A DNA stretch of 64,000 nt, from NCBI RefSeq assembly GCF_014190935.1, contig NZ_JACHVV010000001.1:248001-312000 (forward strand). Reading direction: 5' to 3'. The position numbers were made by a program, and so were the translations under genes. The stretch is from Chryseomonas sp014190935 (GTDB taxonomy: Bacteria > Pseudomonadota > Gammaproteobacteria > Pseudomonadales > Pseudomonadaceae). The notes beneath the pieces were generated by a model. That model saw only the letters and a list, made by a program, of their open reading frames with translations, had not been told where the DNA came from and ran no database searches. This document shows positions 1 to 8,028 of this stretch, in pieces (position 1 is the stretch's first letter; every line of letters begins with the position of its first letter).

Positions 1-214
1 GCTGCGCGGTCTGCTACTCGACCTCGTCGCCCAGGCAGGCATCCCGAGCGAGATCCGGTCGCTGACGCTGGACGATCTGCTCGGAGCCGACGAAGTTTTC
101 CTCTGCAACAGCCAATACGGTATCTGGCCCGTGCGCCGGTACGCAGCCGCGAACTGGTCCGTGGGGCCGGTGACCCGTAAACTGCAAGGTTCGATAAACG
201 AGATTCTGGAATAG
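1..214 (+). CDS. pabC: Aminodeoxychorismate lyase, 3' end
   Basis: Only the last 70 or so codons are in the window; the 5' part lies upstream. The readable C-terminus contains GADEVFLCNSQYGIWPV, the conserved end of the fold-type IV PLP enzyme PabC, which splits 4-amino-4-deoxychorismate into p-aminobenzoate and pyruvate for folate synthesis. The stop is 3 bases before the mltG start, so the genes are probably co-transcribed. The order pabC-mltG-tmk-holB-pilZ is the one known in P. aeruginosa. The partner gene pabB is also in this window, near 55 kb, but in a separate operon. Confidence 0.9.
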   Translation, partial: LRGLLLDLVAQAGIPSEIRSLTLDDLLGADEVFLCNSQYGIWPVRRYAAANWSVGPVTRKLQGSINEILE

Positions 215-217
215 CCG

Positions 218-1276
218 ATGCGCAAGGCGAGAGCTCTGCTTACGGCGGTATTGGCCGCCGGTGGCCTGCTGCTGGTCCTGGCCGGTTGGCGCCAGCACCA
301 GGCGCTGATTCAGCCGCTGAAAGTCGAAGGCGAGCAACTGATCGAGATCCCCAAGGGCGGGACCCCGGGCGGCAGTCTGCTGCGCCTGGAAGAGCAGGGC
401 GTACTCGACGGTGCCTTCTGGCTGCGCCTCTACTGGCGCTTCAATCTGGCCGGGCAGACGCTGCACAGCGGCGAATACCGTTTGACCCCGGGCATGACGG
501 TAGAGGAGCTGTTCGGCCTCTGGCGCAAGGGCGAGGTGGTGCAGTACGGCCTCACCCTGGTGGAAGGCTGGAACATCCGCCAGGTCCGCGCCGCGCTGGC
601 GCGCCAGCCCAAGCTCGACCACGATACCGCCGAGCTGGACGATGCCGCCCTGATGAAACGCCTGGGCCTGGACGGCCAGCACCCCGAGGGTCGCTTCTTT
701 CCCGATACCTATCGCTATGTGAAGGGCCAGCGCGAATCGGATCTGTTGCGCCAGGCCAGCCAGCGTCTGCAGGCCGTGCTCGATCAGGAGTGGCAGGCCC
801 GGGATCCCGCGGTCCCCTATAAGGACGCCTACCAGGCGCTGATCATGGCCTCGCTGGTGGAGAAGGAAACCGGCGTGCCCGAGGAGCGCGACGAGATCGC
901 CGGGGTGTTCGTCCGGCGGCTGGCGGCTGGCATGCTGCTGCAGACCGATCCCACGGTGATCTACGGCATGGGCGAGCGCTACAACGGCCGCATCACCCGT
1001 GCCGATCTGCGCGAGCCGTCGCCCTACAACACCTATCTCAACGCGGGATTGCCGCCGACACCGATTGCCATGCCCGGTCGCGAAGCCATCCATGCGGCGC
1101 TGCATCCCAAGGACGGCGACAGCCTGTACTTCGTCGCCCGTGGCGACGGCAGCCATGTCTTTTCCAGGGATCTGGAGGCCCATAACCAGGCGGTTCGCGA
1201 CTTCCAGCTCAAGCGGCGCTCCGACTATCGCTCCAGTCCCGCTCCGCAGACGCCCGAAACCAAGGAAACACCATGA
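218..1276 (+). CDS. mltG: Endolytic murein transglycosylase MltG (YceG-like)
   Basis: 352-residue inner-membrane protein of the YceG/MltG family, which cleaves nascent glycan strands inside the chain and so sets peptidoglycan strand length. Residues 7-25 form one N-terminal membrane segment; the rest is periplasmic. The catalytic region around residue 215 reads SLVEKETG, holding the glutamate essential in E. coli MltG, and LQTDPTVIYG and SPYNTY motifs follow as expected. The ATG is 3 bases after pabC. The end overlaps tmk by 4 bases (ATGA), which suggests translational coupling. Confidence 0.95.
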   Translation: MRKARALLTAVLAAGGLLLVLAGWRQHQALIQPLKVEGEQLIEIPKGGTPGGSLLRLEEQGVLDGAFWLRLYWRFNLAGQTLHSGEYRLTPGMTVEELFGLWRKGEVVQYGLTLVEGWNIRQVRAALARQPKLDHDTAELDDAALMKRLGLDGQHPEGRFFPDTYRYVKGQRESDLLRQASQRLQAVLDQEWQARDPAVPYKDAYQALIMASLVEKETGVPEERDEIAGVFVRRLAAGMLLQTDPTVIYGMGERYNGRITRADLREPSPYNTYLNAGLPPTPIAMPGREAIHAALHPKDGDSLYFVARGDGSHVFSRDLEAHNQAVRDFQLKRRSDYRSSPAPQTPETKETP

Positions 1277-1911
1277 CGGCAAACGGCCTGTTCATCACCC
1301 TCGAAGGCCCCGAGGGCGCGGGCAAGAGCACCAACCGCGACTATCTCGCCGAACTCCTCGGCGCCAGCGGGCGTGAGGTGGTGCTGACCCGCGAGCCGGG
1401 TGGTACGCCGCTGGCCGAGCGCATCCGCGAGATCCTGCTGGCGCCGGCGGCCGAGCCCATGGCCGTGGATACCGAATTGCTGCTGATGTTCGCCGCGCGC
1501 GCCCAGCACCTGGCCCAGGTCATCCGGCCCGCCCTGGCGCGTGGCGCCCTGGTGCTCTGCGACCGCTTCGTCGATGCGACCTATGCCTACCAGGGCGGTG
1601 GTCGCGGCGTACCCGTCGAGCGCATCGCCACCCTGGAGGCCTTCGTGCTGGGCGATCTGCAACCCGATCTGACCCTGGTGTTCGATCTGCCGGTGGACAT
1701 CGGCCTGGCCCGTGCCGCCCGGCGTGGCGCCCTGGACAGATTCGAGCAGGAGCAGCGCGCCTTCTTCGAGGCGGTGCGCCAGACCTATCTGGATCGCGCC
1801 CGGGCCGTGCCGGCCCGCTATCGCCTGATCGATGCCTCGCGCAGTCTCGCCAAGGTACAGGCGGATCTGCGCGCCCTGGTCGCCACCCTGGAGTCGACGC
1901 TTGGTGGCTGA
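1273..1911 (+). CDS. tmk: Thymidylate kinase
   Basis: 212-residue cytoplasmic kinase that converts dTMP to dTDP with ATP. The P-loop GPEGAGKST lies at about residues 11-19, the nucleoside-binding DRFVDATYAYQGGGR at about 97-111, and the LID region around residue 150 contains LARAARRGALDRFEQE. The length is normal for bacterial Tmk. The start overlaps the mltG stop (ATGA), and the 3' end overlaps the holB start by 8 bases, so all three genes are read as one operon. Confidence 0.96.
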   Translation: MTANGLFITLEGPEGAGKSTNRDYLAELLGASGREVVLTREPGGTPLAERIREILLAPAAEPMAVDTELLLMFAARAQHLAQVIRPALARGALVLCDRFVDATYAYQGGGRGVPVERIATLEAFVLGDLQPDLTLVFDLPVDIGLARAARRGALDRFEQEQRAFFEAVRQTYLDRARAVPARYRLIDASRSLAKVQADLRALVATLESTLGG

Positions 1912-2887
1912 CGTCTATCCCTGGCAGCAGGAACTCTGGGCGCGGATCTCGCCCCGGCGGCAGCATCCCCATGCCTATCTGCTGCATGGCCCGCGTGGTA
2001 TCGGCAAGCGCGACCTGGCCGAGCGCCTGGCCGCCCTACTGCTGTGCCAGGCACCCCAGGGCGATGACGCCTGCGGTCAGTGCAAGGCCTGTTCCCTGCT
2101 CAGGGCCGGGACCCATCCCGATTACTGCGTGATCCAGCCGGAAGAGCCGGAGAAGCCCATCCGTGTCGACCAGATTCGCGGCCTGGTGGACTTCGTCACC
2201 CAGACCGCCCAGCTGGGCGGACGCAAGCTGATCCTCCTGGAGCCGGTCGAGGCGATGAACCTCAATGCCGCCAACGCCCTGCTCAAGAGTCTGGAAGAGC
2301 CCTCGGGCGCTACGGTGCTGCTGCTGGTAAGTCACCAGCCGAGTCGCCTGCTGCCCACCGTGCGCAGCCGTTGCGTGCAGCAGGCCTGTCCGGTGCCCTC
2401 GCGCGTCGAGAGCCTTGCCTGGCTGGGCGAGCGCTTGCCGGACGTCGAGGAAGAGATCCGCATCCAGTTGCTGGTGCTGGCCGGCGGTTCGCCGCTGGCG
2501 GCCCTGCGCCTGCATGGCGAGGACGTGCTGGCCCGCCGGGCGCTGGTGGTGGAGGGGGTGAAACGCCTGCTCAAGCGCCAGGCGGCGCCCAGTCAGCTGG
2601 CCGAGAGCTGGAACGCCGTGCCGCTGCCGCTGCTGCTCGACTGGTTCTGCGAATGGACCCATGGCGTCCTGCGCCAGCAGTGGGGTGGCGCGGATGCCGA
2701 AGCCGCACCGGACATGGCCAAGGTGCTGGGTTATCTGGCCGAGAAGAGCGCGCCGCAGGCGGTGCTGGCCCTGCAGGAATGGCTGCATGCCGAGCGGCAG
2801 AAGGTGCTGGGCAAAGCCAACCTCAACCGCGTATTGTTGCTGGAATCGCTGTTGATCCGCTGGGCCGGCCTGGTGCCCGGACGCTAG
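1904..2887 (+). CDS. holB: DNA polymerase III delta-prime subunit
   Basis: 327-residue AAA+ clamp-loader subunit of DNA polymerase III. It has a P-loop-like GPRGIGKRDLAE near residue 30, a zinc-finger cluster of four cysteines at about residues 50-65 (CQAPQGDDACGQCKAC) and the clamp-loader motif NALLKSLEEPS near 125. The reading frame is open further upstream, but GTG 1904 gives the family N-terminus MADVYPWQ and overlaps the tmk stop, so I choose it; TTG 1901 is the only close rival. PilZ follows 39 bases later, as in other pseudomonads. Confidence 0.95.
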   Translation: MADVYPWQQELWARISPRRQHPHAYLLHGPRGIGKRDLAERLAALLLCQAPQGDDACGQCKACSLLRAGTHPDYCVIQPEEPEKPIRVDQIRGLVDFVTQTAQLGGRKLILLEPVEAMNLNAANALLKSLEEPSGATVLLLVSHQPSRLLPTVRSRCVQQACPVPSRVESLAWLGERLPDVEEEIRIQLLVLAGGSPLAALRLHGEDVLARRALVVEGVKRLLKRQAAPSQLAESWNAVPLPLLLDWFCEWTHGVLRQQWGGADAEAAPDMAKVLGYLAEKSAPQAVLALQEWLHAERQKVLGKANLNRVLLLESLLIRWAGLVPGR

Positions 2888-2926
2888 CGATCCGTGCGTC
2901 CGTATTGCCTGTCTCGAGAGAATCTC

Positions 2927-3283
2927 ATGAGTTTGCCGCAGAACCTGGGCCCCCGTAATGGCATCCTGTCCCTTACCATCAAGGACAAGTCGGTGCTCTA
3001 TGCCGCCTACATGCCCTTCATCCGCAACGGTGGCCTGTTCATTCCGACGGGCAAGACGTACAAGCTCGGCGACGAGGTCTTCATGCTGCTCAACCTGATG
3101 GACGAGCCGGACAAGATCCCGGTCGCCGGCAAGGTGGTCTGGATCACCCCCAAGGGCGCCCAGGGCAATAGAGCCGCCGGGGTCGGCGTGCAGTTCAACG
3201 AAGGCGACAATACCGCGCGCAACAAGATCGAAACCTATCTGGCCGGCTCGCTGAAGTCGGACCGTCCTACCCATACCATGTGA
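2927..3283 (+). CDS. pilZ: Type IV pilus assembly protein PilZ
   Basis: 118-residue PilZ-domain protein, nearly the same as P. aeruginosa PilZ in length and in the stretches I recall (ends PTHTM). It is needed for type IV pilus assembly and in other bacteria works with PilB and FimX. The RxxxR/DxSxxG residues that bind cyclic-di-GMP in canonical PilZ domains are not seen, which is normal for this founding member. ATG 2927 has GAGAG 8 bases upstream; the frame is open to 2894, but the extra residues are not family-like. The pilus genes themselves are not in the window. Confidence 0.95.
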   Translation: MSLPQNLGPRNGILSLTIKDKSVLYAAYMPFIRNGGLFIPTGKTYKLGDEVFMLLNLMDEPDKIPVAGKVVWITPKGAQGNRAAGVGVQFNEGDNTARNKIETYLAGSLKSDRPTHTM

Positions 3284-3339
3284 TGCCTGCGCCGTCCCGC
3301 CCGGGGCGGGGCGTCGCTGCTGATTCAAGGCTATTTCTC

Positions 3340-4122
3340 GTGCACTTCGTCGACTCCCACTGTCACCTGGATCGACTCGATCTTTCCCTTCACGACGGCT
3401 CCCTGGACGCAGCGCTGGATGCCGCGCGCGCCCGCGGCGTCAGCCAGTTCCTCTGCATCGGCGTCGATGCCGGCAACGCACCCACGGTGCAGGCCCTGGC
3501 CGAACGCTATGCCGACGTCCACTGCGCGGTGGGCATCCACCCGCTGGATGCCGCCCAGGGTAGCGCCATCGATCTCGACTGGCTGCTGGAACGGCTGGCC
3601 CATCCCCGCGTCGCCGCCATCGGCGAGACCGGCCTCGACTATCACTATCAACCGGATACCGCCGAGATCCAGCAGCGCTCCTTCGCTCTGCACCTCGAGG
3701 CGGCTCGCCGCACGGCGCTGCCGCTGGTGATCCATACCCGCGAAGCGCGTGCCGATACGCTGGCCATGCTGGGCGCCGCCGAGCTGCCGGGCGCCGGGGT
3801 GCTGCACTGCTTCACCGAGGACTGGGCAACCGCCAAGGCGGCGCTGGACCTGGGCTTCTACATCTCCTTTTCCGGCATCCTGACCTTTCGCAATGCCGCC
3901 GACCTGCGCGACGTCGCGCGCCAGGTGCCGGCCGATCGCCTGCTGGTGGAAACCGATTCGCCTTATCTGGCTCCGGTGCCCCACCGCGGCAAGGCCAATC
4001 TGCCGCAATTCGTGGTCGAGGTCGCCCAGTGCCTGGCCGACGTGCGCGGGGTGACCCTGGAAACCCTCGCCGAGCAGACCACCGCCAACTTTCGCCGGCT
4101 GTTCCCCCGCGCCACGCTGTAG
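3340..4122 (+). CDS. TatD/YcfH-family metal-dependent hydrolase
   Basis: 260-residue TIM-barrel hydrolase of the TatD family (YcfH branch), likely a metal-dependent 3'-5' exonuclease or deoxyribonuclease in the cytoplasm. The metal-binding motifs are DSHCHLD at the N-terminus, GETGLDYH near residue 92, IHTREA, LHCFTE and ETDSPYLAP near 205. GTG 3340 is preferred to ATG 3280 because it places the first metal motif six residues from the N-terminus, as in homologues; the upstream extension is not conserved in type. It is the last gene of the pabC-pilZ operon. A second TatD paralogue lies at 23876-24706. Confidence 0.92.
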   Translation: MHFVDSHCHLDRLDLSLHDGSLDAALDAARARGVSQFLCIGVDAGNAPTVQALAERYADVHCAVGIHPLDAAQGSAIDLDWLLERLAHPRVAAIGETGLDYHYQPDTAEIQQRSFALHLEAARRTALPLVIHTREARADTLAMLGAAELPGAGVLHCFTEDWATAKAALDLGFYISFSGILTFRNAADLRDVARQVPADRLLVETDSPYLAPVPHRGKANLPQFVVEVAQCLADVRGVTLETLAEQTTANFRRLFPRATL

Positions 4123-4123
4123 G

Positions 4124-4160
4124 CAAAAAAATGGCCCGGGTATCCTGGGATACCCGGGCC
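4124..4160 (-). terminator. Intrinsic terminator of the sRNA
   Basis: Perfect 13-bp inverted repeat (arms 4133-4145 and 4148-4160, two-base loop) followed on the minus strand by seven Ts (4125-4131). No T-run follows on the plus strand, so it acts for minus-strand transcripts: the sRNA and possibly read-through from the aminotransferase gene. Confidence 0.85.
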
Positions 4161-4228
4161 GGACCGCGGTTCGCCTGGACGGAGAGCCGCCTCCCTGGCC
4201 CGCGTCGCGGGGGTCGATGCGGCCAGTC
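4124..4228 (-). ncRNA. rgsA: Probable RgsA-type small RNA
   Basis: The gap of about 215 bases between the tatD gene and the aminotransferase gene has no ORF. On the minus strand it carries a perfect 13-bp hairpin (4133-4160) followed by seven Ts, a classic intrinsic terminator, and about 100 bases upstream a CAATACT element resembling a sigma-S -10. From memory, the P. aeruginosa stress sRNA RgsA (about 120 nt, RpoS-dependent) is encoded next to the tatD homologue PA2959. Position, size, strand and promoter class all fit. The 5' end is inferred from the -10 spacing. I could not align the sequence to a reference. Confidence 0.6.
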
Positions 4229-4233
4229 ACTTG

Positions 4234-4240
4234 AGTATTG
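4234..4240 (-). promoter_or_regulatory. Candidate sigma-S -10 element for the sRNA
   Basis: Read on the minus strand this is CAATACT followed by CAAG, close to the extended RpoS -10 consensus CTATACT. It lies 6-7 bases before the inferred sRNA start. No good -35 is visible, which is acceptable for sigma-S promoters. Confidence 0.4.
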
Positions 4241-4337
4241 GCCAGCACGGGAAAAGGTCCAGTCGGGATTGGACGTTTTTTAAACAGTTTTGGAATAGCG
4301 CTGCCCCGACACTGGCTATCCCGGGCCTTTCAGGCTC

Positions 4338-5468
4338 CTAGAAGCGTGCCAGCGCCCCGACCAGATCCAGCGTCTGCTCCAGCACGTGCTCGCTGGTATA
4401 GAAGTGTGGCGACAGGCGGATGCCCGGACCCCGCTGGGCACAGACCACGTCGGCGGTCTTGAGACGTTCGAACAGCTGACGATTGTCCCAGCCCTCGAGC
4501 GAGAAGGTGAGGATGCCCGAGCGGCGCTCGGCACTGACCGGTGAGTGCAGGACGGCACCGGGCAGGCGGCGGATATGGCTGTCGAGCAACTCGATCCGCG
4601 CCAGCAGGTCCTTGCCCACCTGTTCCATGCCGGCATCCTCCAGCAGCGACAGACTCGCCTCCAGGGCCACCGCACCGAGCATGTTCGGGCTGCCGCACTC
4701 GAAGCGCATCGCCGTCTTGGCCGGTTGCCATTCGCGCTGGCTGTAGTCGCCGGCGTTGTCCAGCATGTGCCAGCCGTATTCGTGCAGCTTCAGCTGCTCG
4801 CGCAGATCGGCGCGGCAATAGAAGACCCCCAGGCCTTCCGGGCCGAGCATCCACTTGTGGCCGTCGGCCATGGCGAAGGCGCAGTTGCAGGCCTGGGCAT
4901 CGAAGGGCAGGGCGCCCAGTTGCTGGATGGCGTCGACGCACAGCAGCACGCCCTTGGCGTCGCAGCCCTGGCCCAGCTGGGGCAGGTCCAGGCGCAGGCC
5001 GCTGGCGTACTGCACGGCGCTGATGGCCATGAGTCGGGTACGCGGGCCGCAGGCGGCCAGCAGATTGGCCTCGGGGGTGTCACCCAGGCCGACTTCCACC
5101 ACCTCGACGCCAAAGCGGGCCAGGGCTTCCCATACCACCCGGTTGGAGGGGAACTCCTCGTCACTGATCACCACCTGGTCGCCGCTCTGCCAGTCGAGGC
5201 CGAAGGCGACGAAGGAGAGCGCTTCCGAGGTGTTCTTCACCAGGGCGATGTCGCTGCTGGACGGCGCATTGAGCAGGCGGGTCAGGCGATCGCGCAGGCG
5301 CTGTTCCATGACCAGCCAGGTCGGATAGTTGCGCGCACCGTACTGGCAGTTTTCGGCGGCGAATTCGGTGACGGCCTGCGCGGCGCGCTTGGGCCACGGG
5401 GCCACGGCCGCGTGGTTGAGGTATCTCATGGCATAGGCCTGAGGGAATTCGTGCTTCCAGGAAGACAT
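4338..5468 (-). CDS. Class V aminotransferase-fold PLP enzyme
   Basis: 376-residue fold-type I PLP enzyme of the aminotransferase class V / cysteine desulfurase superfamily. The Schiff-base lysine is in ADGHKWMLGPEGLGVFY (around residue 205), preceded by the PLP-binding aspartate in LLCVDAIQQLGALPFD. The N-terminus (YLNHAAVAPWP) and the TSEALSF phosphate-binding loop are typical. There is no clear SufS/IscS-type reactive cysteine loop near the C-terminus, so a general aminotransferase or lyase role is more likely than sulfur mobilisation. The substrate cannot be read. It is divergent from the TetR gene across 171 bases. Confidence 0.85.
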   Translation of the reverse strand: MSSWKHEFPQAYAMRYLNHAAVAPWPKRAAQAVTEFAAENCQYGARNYPTWLVMEQRLRDRLTRLLNAPSSSDIALVKNTSEALSFVAFGLDWQSGDQVVISDEEFPSNRVVWEALARFGVEVVEVGLGDTPEANLLAACGPRTRLMAISAVQYASGLRLDLPQLGQGCDAKGVLLCVDAIQQLGALPFDAQACNCAFAMADGHKWMLGPEGLGVFYCRADLREQLKLHEYGWHMLDNAGDYSQREWQPAKTAMRFECGSPNMLGAVALEASLSLLEDAGMEQVGKDLLARIELLDSHIRRLPGAVLHSPVSAERRSGILTFSLEGWDNRQLFERLKTADVVCAQRGPGIRLSPHFYTSEHVLEQTLDLVGALARF

Positions 5469-5639
5469 TGACTCGATCCGTACAATCTGGGTGTGATGGG
5501 GCATAATAAGGGGCGCGCCCGCGCGGTTCACCGATGCTTTCGGTGCAGCTCGCCCAAGGTGTGACGAAGTGCCGGTATGCCGAGGGGTGACTGGCGATTC
5601 GAAGGCCCTATCCCTTTTCAAAACAACAAGTGGGCTGCC

Positions 5640-6281
5640 ATGCAGAAAGAATCCCGCAAAGTCCGCGAGTTCCGTCGCCGCGAACAGGAAATCCTCGATA
5701 CCGCCCTGCAGCTGTTCCTCTCCGAAGGAGAAGACAGCGTCACCGTCGAGATGATCGCCGAGGCGGTCGGTATCGGCAAAGGCACCATCTACAAGCACTT
5801 CAATTCCAAGGCCGAGATCTATCTGCGGCTGATGCTGGATTACGAGCGGGACCTGGCCGAGCTGTTCCAGTCGGACAACGTCGCCCGCGACCGCGAAGCG
5901 CTCTCCCGCGCCTATTTCGAATTCCGCATGAGCGATCCGCAGCGCTATCGCCTGTTCGATCGACTCGAGGAGAAGGTGGTCAAGACGCGTCAGGTGCCCG
6001 AACTGGTCGAGCAGCTGCACAGCATCCGCACCTCCAACTTCCAGCGGCTGACCAGTCTGATCGAGGGCCGGATCGACGAAGGCAAGCTCGAGGACGTGCC
6101 GCCCTATTTCCATTACTGCGCCGCCTGGGCGCTGGTGCACGGGGCCGTGGCCCTTTACCATTCGCCGTTCTGGCGCGACGTGCTGGAGGATCAGGAAGGT
6201 TTCTTCCAGTTCCTCATGGAGATCGGCGTGCGCATGGGCAACCGCCGCAAGCGAGACGTCGAAACGCCTGTCCGATCCTAG
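5640..6281 (+). CDS. TetR-family transcriptional regulator
   Basis: 213-residue repressor-type regulator. The helix-turn-helix VTVEMIAEAVGIGKGTIYKHF lies at about residues 36-56, followed by an all-helical ligand domain with no recognisable ligand signature. ATG 5640 is chosen because it gives the usual short basic N-terminal arm (MQKESRKVREFRRRE); ATG 5577 in the same frame would add 21 unlikely residues, and neither has a strong ribosome-binding site. By position it matches the regulator next to etf and DUF1285 genes in P. aeruginosa (PA2957, from memory). Its target may be the divergent aminotransferase gene or itself. Confidence 0.9.
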   Translation: MQKESRKVREFRRREQEILDTALQLFLSEGEDSVTVEMIAEAVGIGKGTIYKHFNSKAEIYLRLMLDYERDLAELFQSDNVARDREALSRAYFEFRMSDPQRYRLFDRLEEKVVKTRQVPELVEQLHSIRTSNFQRLTSLIEGRIDEGKLEDVPPYFHYCAAWALVHGAVALYHSPFWRDVLEDQEGFFQFLMEIGVRMGNRRKRDVETPVRS

Positions 6282-6295
6282 GGTCCGATAGAGGC

Positions 6296-6324
6296 AAGGG
6301 ATGCCGCGCCATCCCTTTTCTCTT
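6296..6324 (+). terminator. Intrinsic terminator after the TetR gene
   Basis: AAGGGATG and CATCCCTT arms (6296-6303 and 6310-6317) with a six-base loop are followed by a T-rich stretch. It separates the TetR gene from moaA, whose start is 22 bases further on, so moaA needs read-through or its own promoter. Confidence 0.65.
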
Positions 6325-6346
6325 GTCCCACTGGAGTACCCCCAAG

Positions 6347-7315
6347 ATGATCGTCGACCGCCAGGGTAGGGCGTTTCGCAACTTGCGGATCAGCCTCACG
6401 GCGGCCTGCAACTATGCCTGTACGTACTGCGTGCCCAACGGCAAGCGGCTCGTGGCGGCGCAGGACGAACTCAGTGCCGAAACCATGGCCCGGGGCGTGG
6501 AATACCTCATCGATGCCGCCGGTATCGAACGGCTGCGCATCACCGGGGGCGAGCCCCTGGTCACACCGCGGCTGGAACCCTTTCTTGCCCGTGTCGCCCA
6601 GCTCGGCCTCAAGGACATCAGCCTGACCACCAATGGTCAGCTGTTGCCACGCAAGCTGGATTTCCTCATCGATCACGGCATCCGTCGCCTCAACGTCTCC
6701 CTCGACACCCTCGATGCCGAAGCCTTTCCGCGTCTGGCGCGGGGCGGCGATCTGGCCACGGTGCTGGCTGGTCTCGAAGCGGCCCGGGCCGCCGGTCTCA
6801 AGATCAAGCTGAACATGGTGCCCCTGCGCGGCCAGAATCTCGACCAGGTGCTGCCGCTGCTGGACTACTGCCTGGAGCGGGGCTTCGAACTCAGATTCAT
6901 CGAGCTGATGCGCATGGGGCACCTGGCCAAGAATCCCGCGACCTTCAACAACCAGCTGGTGCCCCTGGCCGAGTTGCTGGAGATCATAGGTTCGCGCCAT
7001 GCCTATGTGCAGGCCGATGCACCGGTGGACTCCACGGCGCTGCGCTATCGCGTCGAGTCGGGCGGGCACTTCGGCGTCATCGCCAACGAAAGCGTGCCCT
7101 TCTGCCGCACCTGCTCGCGACTGCGGCTGTCGTCCACGGGCTGGCTGCACGGCTGCCTGTCGTCGAGCAATCGCCACTATGTTGGCGATCTCCTGGACAA
7201 GCCGCGTCACCTGGCCCTGCCGGCGCTGCAGCGGCTGCTGGTCAAGGCGCTGGGCGACAAGCAGGAGGTGGCCTTCTCGGGGGGCGTGACCGTCATGAAG
7301 ATCATCGGCGGCTGA
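6347..7315 (+). CDS. moaA: GTP 3',8-cyclase MoaA
   Basis: 322-residue radical SAM enzyme that starts molybdenum cofactor synthesis by converting GTP to 3',8-cyclo-7,8-dihydro-GTP, which MoaC turns into cyclic pyranopterin phosphate. The N-terminal radical SAM cluster is CNYACTYC (C-x3-C-x2-C), followed by ITGGEPLV. The second Fe-S cluster uses CRTC and a cysteine 13 residues later (about residues 250-270), and the protein ends in the catalytically important GG. No moaB, C, D or E gene is nearby, so this may be a second, stand-alone copy as in P. aeruginosa. Confidence 0.93.
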   Translation: MIVDRQGRAFRNLRISLTAACNYACTYCVPNGKRLVAAQDELSAETMARGVEYLIDAAGIERLRITGGEPLVTPRLEPFLARVAQLGLKDISLTTNGQLLPRKLDFLIDHGIRRLNVSLDTLDAEAFPRLARGGDLATVLAGLEAARAAGLKIKLNMVPLRGQNLDQVLPLLDYCLERGFELRFIELMRMGHLAKNPATFNNQLVPLAELLEIIGSRHAYVQADAPVDSTALRYRVESGGHFGVIANESVPFCRTCSRLRLSSTGWLHGCLSSSNRHYVGDLLDKPRHLALPALQRLLVKALGDKQEVAFSGGVTVMKIIGG

Positions 7316-7402
7316 TCTGCCGGCTGCGCCTCGAACTGGCGCGAAAGCTGCTAAGGCCCCTGTATCGACGACAACTTGGCGCCGGACAGGGGTCTGCTCT
7401 TC

Positions 7403-8017
7403 ATGGTCAAACTGCGTTTTCTATTCATATCGGTGCTGCTGGCCTGCCTGGGTGGCTGCATGAACGTCAGCGACATGGCGTCCGGCGTCGAGTACCACCT
7501 GCGCGACGCAGGTCTGCTCGACTACAGCAAGACCCAGCGGCTGAACAACTTTCGGCTGCAGGCCGACTCCTACATCTACATAGCCCAGGGTGCCTTCGTG
7601 CCCCTCGGCCATCCCTATGCCCGTCCGAACGTGGTGGCGGAAGAGGCGTTCAAGGGCTTCGTGGAGTATTTCCCCCGGGTGCGCCGGGCGGACAAGCCGG
7701 AGGGTTTCGACGAGGCCATGGCCAAGGCGCGCCAGCTCGGGGCCCACTATGTGCTCTACACCCGTTTCGCCGGCGCGGACGATCGCATCGGGACTTGGGA
7801 GGAGTGGGAAGACCAGGACGACATCGGCCGGGTAGGGCGCGATCGCAGCGTCGTGCAGATGATGCTGGTGGAGGTCGCCACCTTCCGCCTGGTGGACACG
7901 GCGCGGATCCGCAGTCGTGGCGGCTTCCTGACGTTCTATGACGAGCGTCCGGAGGACCTGCTCGGACCGGCGCTCAATCAATACGCGCAACGCCTGCTGG
8001 GGTTGGGCAGTCGCTAG
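7403..8017 (+). CDS. Lipoprotein, DUF4823-like
   Basis: 204-residue protein with a lipoprotein signal peptide: MVKLRFLFISVLLACLGGC, where the cysteine at about residue 19 would be lipidated. The mature part resembles the DUF4823 family of small Pseudomonas lipoproteins of unknown function; no catalytic motif is visible. The residues after the cysteine (MN) do not include the +2 aspartate of the inner-membrane retention rule. It lies 11 bases upstream of the DUF1285 gene and is probably co-transcribed with it. Confidence 0.85.
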   Translation: MVKLRFLFISVLLACLGGCMNVSDMASGVEYHLRDAGLLDYSKTQRLNNFRLQADSYIYIAQGAFVPLGHPYARPNVVAEEAFKGFVEYFPRVRRADKPEGFDEAMAKARQLGAHYVLYTRFAGADDRIGTWEEWEDQDDIGRVGRDRSVVQMMLVEVATFRLVDTARIRSRGGFLTFYDERPEDLLGPALNQYAQRLLGLGSR

Positions 8018-8028
8018 AGGAGAGGGAC

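Noticed and set aside
286..822. Open frame inside mltG
   Set aside because: Arginine- and alanine-rich translation typical of a shadow frame in high-GC DNA; mltG explains the DNA fully.
2036..3328. Long minus-strand frame opposite holB and pilZ
   Set aside because: Translation is Gln/His/Gly-rich with no domain; the plus strand holds recognised genes. Same reasoning applies to the other long antisense frames, for example 8712-10382, 12325-14229, 19905-21995, 27675-29960 and 51195-54704.
5577..5639. N-terminal extension of the TetR regulator from ATG 5577
   Set aside because: No better ribosome-binding site than ATG 5640, and the extra residues are not regulator-like.
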